Of a DNA stretch of 6,402 nt, positions 6,316 through 6,402 are shown one piece after another. The stretch comes from Desulfobacteraceae bacterium. Its GTDB lineage: Bacteria; Desulfobacterota; Desulfobacteria; Desulfobacterales; Desulfosalsimonadaceae. The stretch is taken from contig JAGGYV010000322.1 in the NCBI GenBank assembly GCA_021162325.1, positions 1 through 6,402 of the forward strand, read 5' to 3'. The notes beneath the pieces are model-generated. The model searched no databases, was not told where the DNA came from, and saw only the letters and a program-made list of their open reading frames with translations. The position numbers and the translations under genes are program-made. How positions within the stretch are numbered: the stretch's first letter is position 1; each line of letters begins with the position of its first letter.

Positions 6316-6402
6316 ATGAAACGTACAAATATTGTGCTTGATGATAAACTTGTGGAAGATTGCTTAAAAGCGACCGGTATAAAAACTCGCAAAGCTTTGA
6401 TT
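6316..6402 (+). CDS. VapB-type antitoxin, N-terminal part (3' end outside window)
   Basis: Twenty-nine codons are present before the window ends. The product starts MKRTNIVLDDKLVEDC and continues LKATGIKTRKALI. This is the pattern of VapB-family antitoxins of the short type that begin with a ribbon strand (RTNIVLDD), followed by a helix and the 'TGIKT+' turn leading into a second helix. Such proteins are about 60-80 residues long, bind DNA as ribbon-helix-helix-like dimers and neutralise a PIN-domain VapC ribonuclease encoded immediately downstream. The toxin gene would lie just beyond the right edge; this is inferred. The strong ribosome binding site fits an antitoxin made in excess. The gene is separate from the operon to its left and may be a recent arrival. 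Confidence 0.78.
   Translation, partial: MKRTNIVLDDKLVEDCLKATGIKTRKALI

Overview
The window looks like chromosomal DNA from a sulfate-reducing, Desulfobacterales-type bacterium (Desulfobacterota). This is an inference from recognition, not a database search. The partial regulator at the left edge has the C-terminal half typical of the many PAS/LuxR-type proteins in that order, and the non-coding DNA after it carries a hairpin-ended short repeat whose end sequence (TCGTAAAAAGTC and its complement) I associate with those genomes. Base composition is moderately AT-rich, more so in the penicillin-binding protein gene.

Layout, left to right, all genes on the + strand: (1) 3-455, the 3' end of a LuxR-type transcriptional regulator gene. 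(2) 456-1087, about 630 bp with no credible gene. It holds a MITE-like element (490-653), an unexplained stretch with a consensus -35 box and a small stem-loop (654-899), and a REP-doublet-like palindromic cluster (900-1008) just upstream of the next gene. (3) 1088-2464, a membrane-anchored penicillin-binding transpeptidase with all three catalytic motifs but almost no domain between its anchor and the catalytic domain. (4) 2418-6176, overlapping the previous gene by 47 nt, a 1252-residue protein built around a glutamine:fructose-6-phosphate amidotransferase (GlmS-like) core of about twice the normal length. (5) 6177-6315, a spacer with a possible promoter, a small inverted repeat and a strong ribosome binding site. 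(6) 6316-6402, the first 29 codons of a VapB-type antitoxin gene, cut by the window edge.

The centre of interest is the overlapping pair 1088-6176. GlmS makes glucosamine-6-phosphate, the first committed precursor of UDP-GlcNAc and so of peptidoglycan; the partner gene encodes a peptidoglycan cross-linking enzyme. The overlap suggests co-translation of an aminosugar or cell-wall pair. The GlmS-like protein is unusual in four ways. Its nucleophile-position cysteine is at residue 56 rather than at the N-terminus. About 170 residues are inserted inside the glutaminase domain. The isomerase residues Lys/Glu/His (816/819/835) are kept at E. coli spacing, but the Schiff-base lysine near the C-terminus of normal GlmS appears to be missing. 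Finally, about 310 residues of unrecognised sequence follow the second SIS domain. It could be a processed, regulated GlmS variant or an enzyme acting on a different sugar phosphate; the sequence alone does not decide.
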